NCBI GenBank assembly: GCA_035935465.1
Contig: DASYXA010000050.1
Span: 1-14,328, forward strand
Direction of reading: 5' to 3'
DNA length: 14,328 nucleotides
Source of the DNA: UBA4735 sp035935465
GTDB lineage: Bacteria; Chloroflexota; Limnocylindria; P2-11E
The notes under the pieces are model-generated. The model searched no databases. It saw only the letters and a list, made by a program, of their open reading frames with translations, and had not been told where the DNA came from. Position numbers and translations under genes: made by a program. Within the stretch, counting starts at the first letter, position 1, and each line of letters starts with the position of its first letter. Shown piece after piece: positions 12,318 through 14,328 of the stretch.

Positions 12318-13379
12318 TTGGCCACCGTCCACCACTTCCATCCGACCATCGTCCCGGCCGACGCGATCAGCAACCACGTCGTCGCGCTGCACGAGCTCGC
12401 GCGCCGCGACGGCCGCGACTCGCGCGTGTACGCGATCGAGTCGAGCCGCGACATCGACGGCGGCGTGCTCCCGTACCGGCGGCTGTTCCGGTCGGTCGGG
12501 CCGGAGGACACGCTGCTGCTCCACTACTCGATGGGCAACGAGGTGTTCGACCAGCTGGTGAAGCTCCCGGCGCGCAAGGTGCTGATCTATCACAACGTGA
12601 CGCCGGCGGAGTTCTTCAGCGGCATCAACCCGCACGCCGCGCTGCACGCGCAGCTCGGCCGCACGCAGCTCGCGACGCTCGCGTCGCCGGTCGAGCTCGG
12701 GGTCGGCGTGAGCGACTACAACCGGCGCGAGCTCGAGGCCGCCGGCTTCGCGCGCACGGCGGTCGTGCCGCTGCTCATCGACTGGCGGGCCTACGACGTC
12801 GCCCCCGACCCGGCGGTCCTGGCGCTCTGGTCCACGGTGAGGACGAAGCTCCTGTTCGTCGGCCGCATCTCGCCGCACAAGCGCCAGGACGACCTCATCC
12901 GGCTCATCGCGTACCACCGGGCGTGCATCGATCCCGAGGCCCAGCTCATCCTCGTCGGCTCGTACCGCGATCAGCCGCAGTACCACGGCCGGCTGCGCGC
13001 GCTCGCGGAGGAGCTCGGCGTGTCGGGCGCGGTCACGTTCGCCGGCAGCGTGAGCCTCTCCGCGCTCGTCGCGTACTACCGGAGCGCGACCGCGTTCGTC
13101 TCGCTCTCGGAGCACGAGGGGTTCGGCGTGCCGCTGCTCGAGGCGATGCGGTTCGACCTGCCGGTGGTCGCGTACGACGCCGGCGCGGTGGCCGAGACGC
13201 TCGGCGAGGCCGGGCTGCGGGTGAAGACCCGCGCGCTCCCGGAGATCGCGGAGCTCGTCGGCGTCGTCGCGGAGCGCCCGGAGCTGCGCGCCACGCTGGC
13301 CTCCGCCGGCCGCGCGCGGGTCGCCGAGTTCTCCACCGAACGGGTCGAGAAGCGGTCGCGGGACGTGCTCGGCCTGTGA
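12318..13379 (+). CDS. GT4-type glycosyltransferase (first of tandem pair)
   Basis: This 353-residue GT-B protein has an N-terminal acceptor domain ('TVHHFHPTIVPADAISNHVV', 3-22; 'YHNVTPAEFF', 91-100; 'GVSDYNRRELEAAGF', 130-144). Its donor domain contains 'LLFVGRISPHKRQDDLI' (178-194), with the Arg183 and Lys188 expected to bind the donor diphosphate, and the E-x7-E motif 'EGFGVPLLE' (267-275). These mark a retaining GT4 enzyme using a nucleotide-sugar donor. The start is TTG 12318, the only usual start in frame after the previous stop (12312-12314), 3 nt away, so translation probably depends on coupling. Donor and linkage are not readable from sequence. Confidence 0.9.
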   Translation: MATVHHFHPTIVPADAISNHVVALHELARRDGRDSRVYAIESSRDIDGGVLPYRRLFRSVGPEDTLLLHYSMGNEVFDQLVKLPARKVLIYHNVTPAEFFSGINPHAALHAQLGRTQLATLASPVELGVGVSDYNRRELEAAGFARTAVVPLLIDWRAYDVAPDPAVLALWSTVRTKLLFVGRISPHKRQDDLIRLIAYHRACIDPEAQLILVGSYRDQPQYHGRLRALAEELGVSGAVTFAGSVSLSALVAYYRSATAFVSLSEHEGFGVPLLEAMRFDLPVVAYDAGAVAETLGEAGLRVKTRALPEIAELVGVVAERPELRATLASAGRARVAEFSTERVEKRSRDVLGL

Positions 13380-14328
13380 CCGAGCTGCGCGCCATCCACC
13401 AGTTCACGCCGACGCTCACCTCGGCGGACTCGATCTCGGGCGACGTGTTCCAGCTCCAGCGGCTGTTCTGGCGCAGCGGGATCGCGGCGCCGATCTACGC
13501 CGATCACGCGGCGCCGACGGTGCGCGCGTTCGCGCGGGACTGGCACGACCTCGCGGCCCGACCGACGGACCGGGAACCGCTCCTCGTGCACATCTCGATG
13601 GGGAACGACTCGCTCGACGACGTGGCGACGCTCCCGCAGCAGAAGGTCGTCGACTATCACAACATCACGCCGGCGCGCTTCTTCGCCGGCGTGAACGAAC
13701 ATGCCGCGGCCTACAGCGAGATCGGCCGGCGCCAGCTCGCCGACTACGCGAAGCACGCGGTCCTCGGCATCGCGGACAGCGAGTACAACCGCAAGGAGCT
13801 CGAGCAGCTCGGCTACGCGAAGACCGCGGTCGTGCCGATCCTCGTCGACTGGTCCGCGTTCGACGCCGAGCCCGACGCGGCGGTCGCGCGCCGGCTCGCC
13901 GACGAGCGCACGAGCATCCTCGTCGTCGGCCAGCTGCTGCCCCAGAAGGCCCTGCACGACGTCATCCCCGCGTTCGCGCGCTACCGCGAGGGCGACCGGA
14001 CCGCGCGCCTCTACCTCGTCGGCTCCGACCGGATGTCCGGCGAGTACACCGCGAAGCTCCACGCCGACGTCCTGGCCCGCGGGCTCGGCGACAGCGTCGT
14101 GTTCGCGGGCACGGTCTCGCCGGCGGAGCTCGTCGCGTACTACCGGGGCGCGACCGCGCTGCTGACGCTGTCGGATCACGAGGGCTTCTGCATCCCGCTC
14201 CTCGAGGCGATGCGCAACGACCTGCCGATCGTCGCGAACGCGAGCACCGCGATCCCGGACACGCTCGGCGACGCCGGCGTCCTGCTCCACGACAAGTCGC
14301 CGGAGGCCGTCGCCGCCGCGATCGAGCG
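13376..14328 (+). CDS. GT4-type glycosyltransferase (second of tandem pair, 3' partial)
   Basis: GTG 13376 overlaps the previous stop by 4 nt (GTGA) and the frame is open to the window edge, about 317 codons. The product is a clear paralogue of the preceding gene: 'AIHQFTPTLTSADSISGDV' (6-24), 'VDYHNITPARFFAGVNEHAA' (92-111), 'GIADSEYNRKELEQLGYAKT' (131-150), 'VVFAGTVSPAELVAYYRGAT' (241-260) and the E-x7-E motif 'EGFCIPLLE' (269-277). In the donor-phosphate loop it reads 'VVGQLLPQKALHD' (183-195): the Lys is kept but the usual Arg after Gly is Gln186. It probably adds a neighbouring sugar in the same chain. The missing 3' end should hold only the last C-terminal helices. Confidence 0.88.
   Translation, partial: MTELRAIHQFTPTLTSADSISGDVFQLQRLFWRSGIAAPIYADHAAPTVRAFARDWHDLAARPTDREPLLVHISMGNDSLDDVATLPQQKVVDYHNITPARFFAGVNEHAAAYSEIGRRQLADYAKHAVLGIADSEYNRKELEQLGYAKTAVVPILVDWSAFDAEPDAAVARRLADERTSILVVGQLLPQKALHDVIPAFARYREGDRTARLYLVGSDRMSGEYTAKLHADVLARGLGDSVVFAGTVSPAELVAYYRGATALLTLSDHEGFCIPLLEAMRNDLPIVANASTAIPDTLGDAGVLLHDKSPEAVAAAIE

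Overview
The window is a high-GC bacterial segment (my estimate is about 70% GC) with start codons often GTG or TTG, many 4-nt stop/start overlaps and few Shine-Dalgarno sites. The gene style suggests a Chloroflexota-type or possibly actinobacterial genome: secreted proteins with 'LPN-x-x-K' repeats, a GT-C protein with a 'SDEPHYL' motif, and a Wzt-type exporter ATPase. This placement is inference from protein style, not from a marker gene.

Layout. (1) 1-2304, + strand: two adjacent secreted or surface proteins that share a Cys-containing carboxypeptidase-regulatory-like domain; the first is cut by the window edge. (2) 2312-3084: a Phd/RelE-type toxin-antitoxin (TA) pair with its own promoter, bracketed by two 81-bp direct copies of the 3' end of the surface-protein gene; a 32-codon chimeric ORF follows the toxin. 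(3) 3099-3746: a PAP2 membrane phosphatase whose 5' end abuts the right-hand repeat. (4) 3891-4465, - strand: a second TA pair (AbrB-type antitoxin, RelE/ParE toxin). (5) 4534-9179, + strand: a tightly packed operon of FkbM methyltransferase, a degenerate methyltransferase paralogue, a Wzt-like ABC ATPase with a C-terminal glycan-binding domain, and a multi-spanning GT-C glycosyltransferase. (6) 9106-9765, - strand: a third TA pair (ribbon-helix-helix antitoxin, RelE/ParE toxin), its toxin overlapping the 3' end of the GT-C gene. (7) 9968-11196, - strand: an RmlD-like NAD(P) reductase and a DUF1801 protein, overlapping by 4 nt. (8) 11211-14328, + strand: an intact methyltransferase (paralogue of the degenerate one) and two tandem GT4 glycosyltransferases; the second runs off the window.

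Together the window looks like part of a cell-surface polysaccharide locus: nucleotide-sugar reduction, sugar transfer, methylation or capping, and ABC-dependent export, with lipid-phosphate recycling possibly supplied by PAP2. No Wzm permease and no polymerase are in view. Three unrelated TA cassettes sit at the joints between these blocks, suggesting repeated insertion at gene boundaries.

Most notable: the 81-bp duplication around TA1, the pseudo-methyltransferase coupled to the exporter ATPase, the toxin overlapping a glycosyltransferase 3' end, and promoters that seem to give leaderless mRNAs, including a 14-bp divergent intergenic gap.
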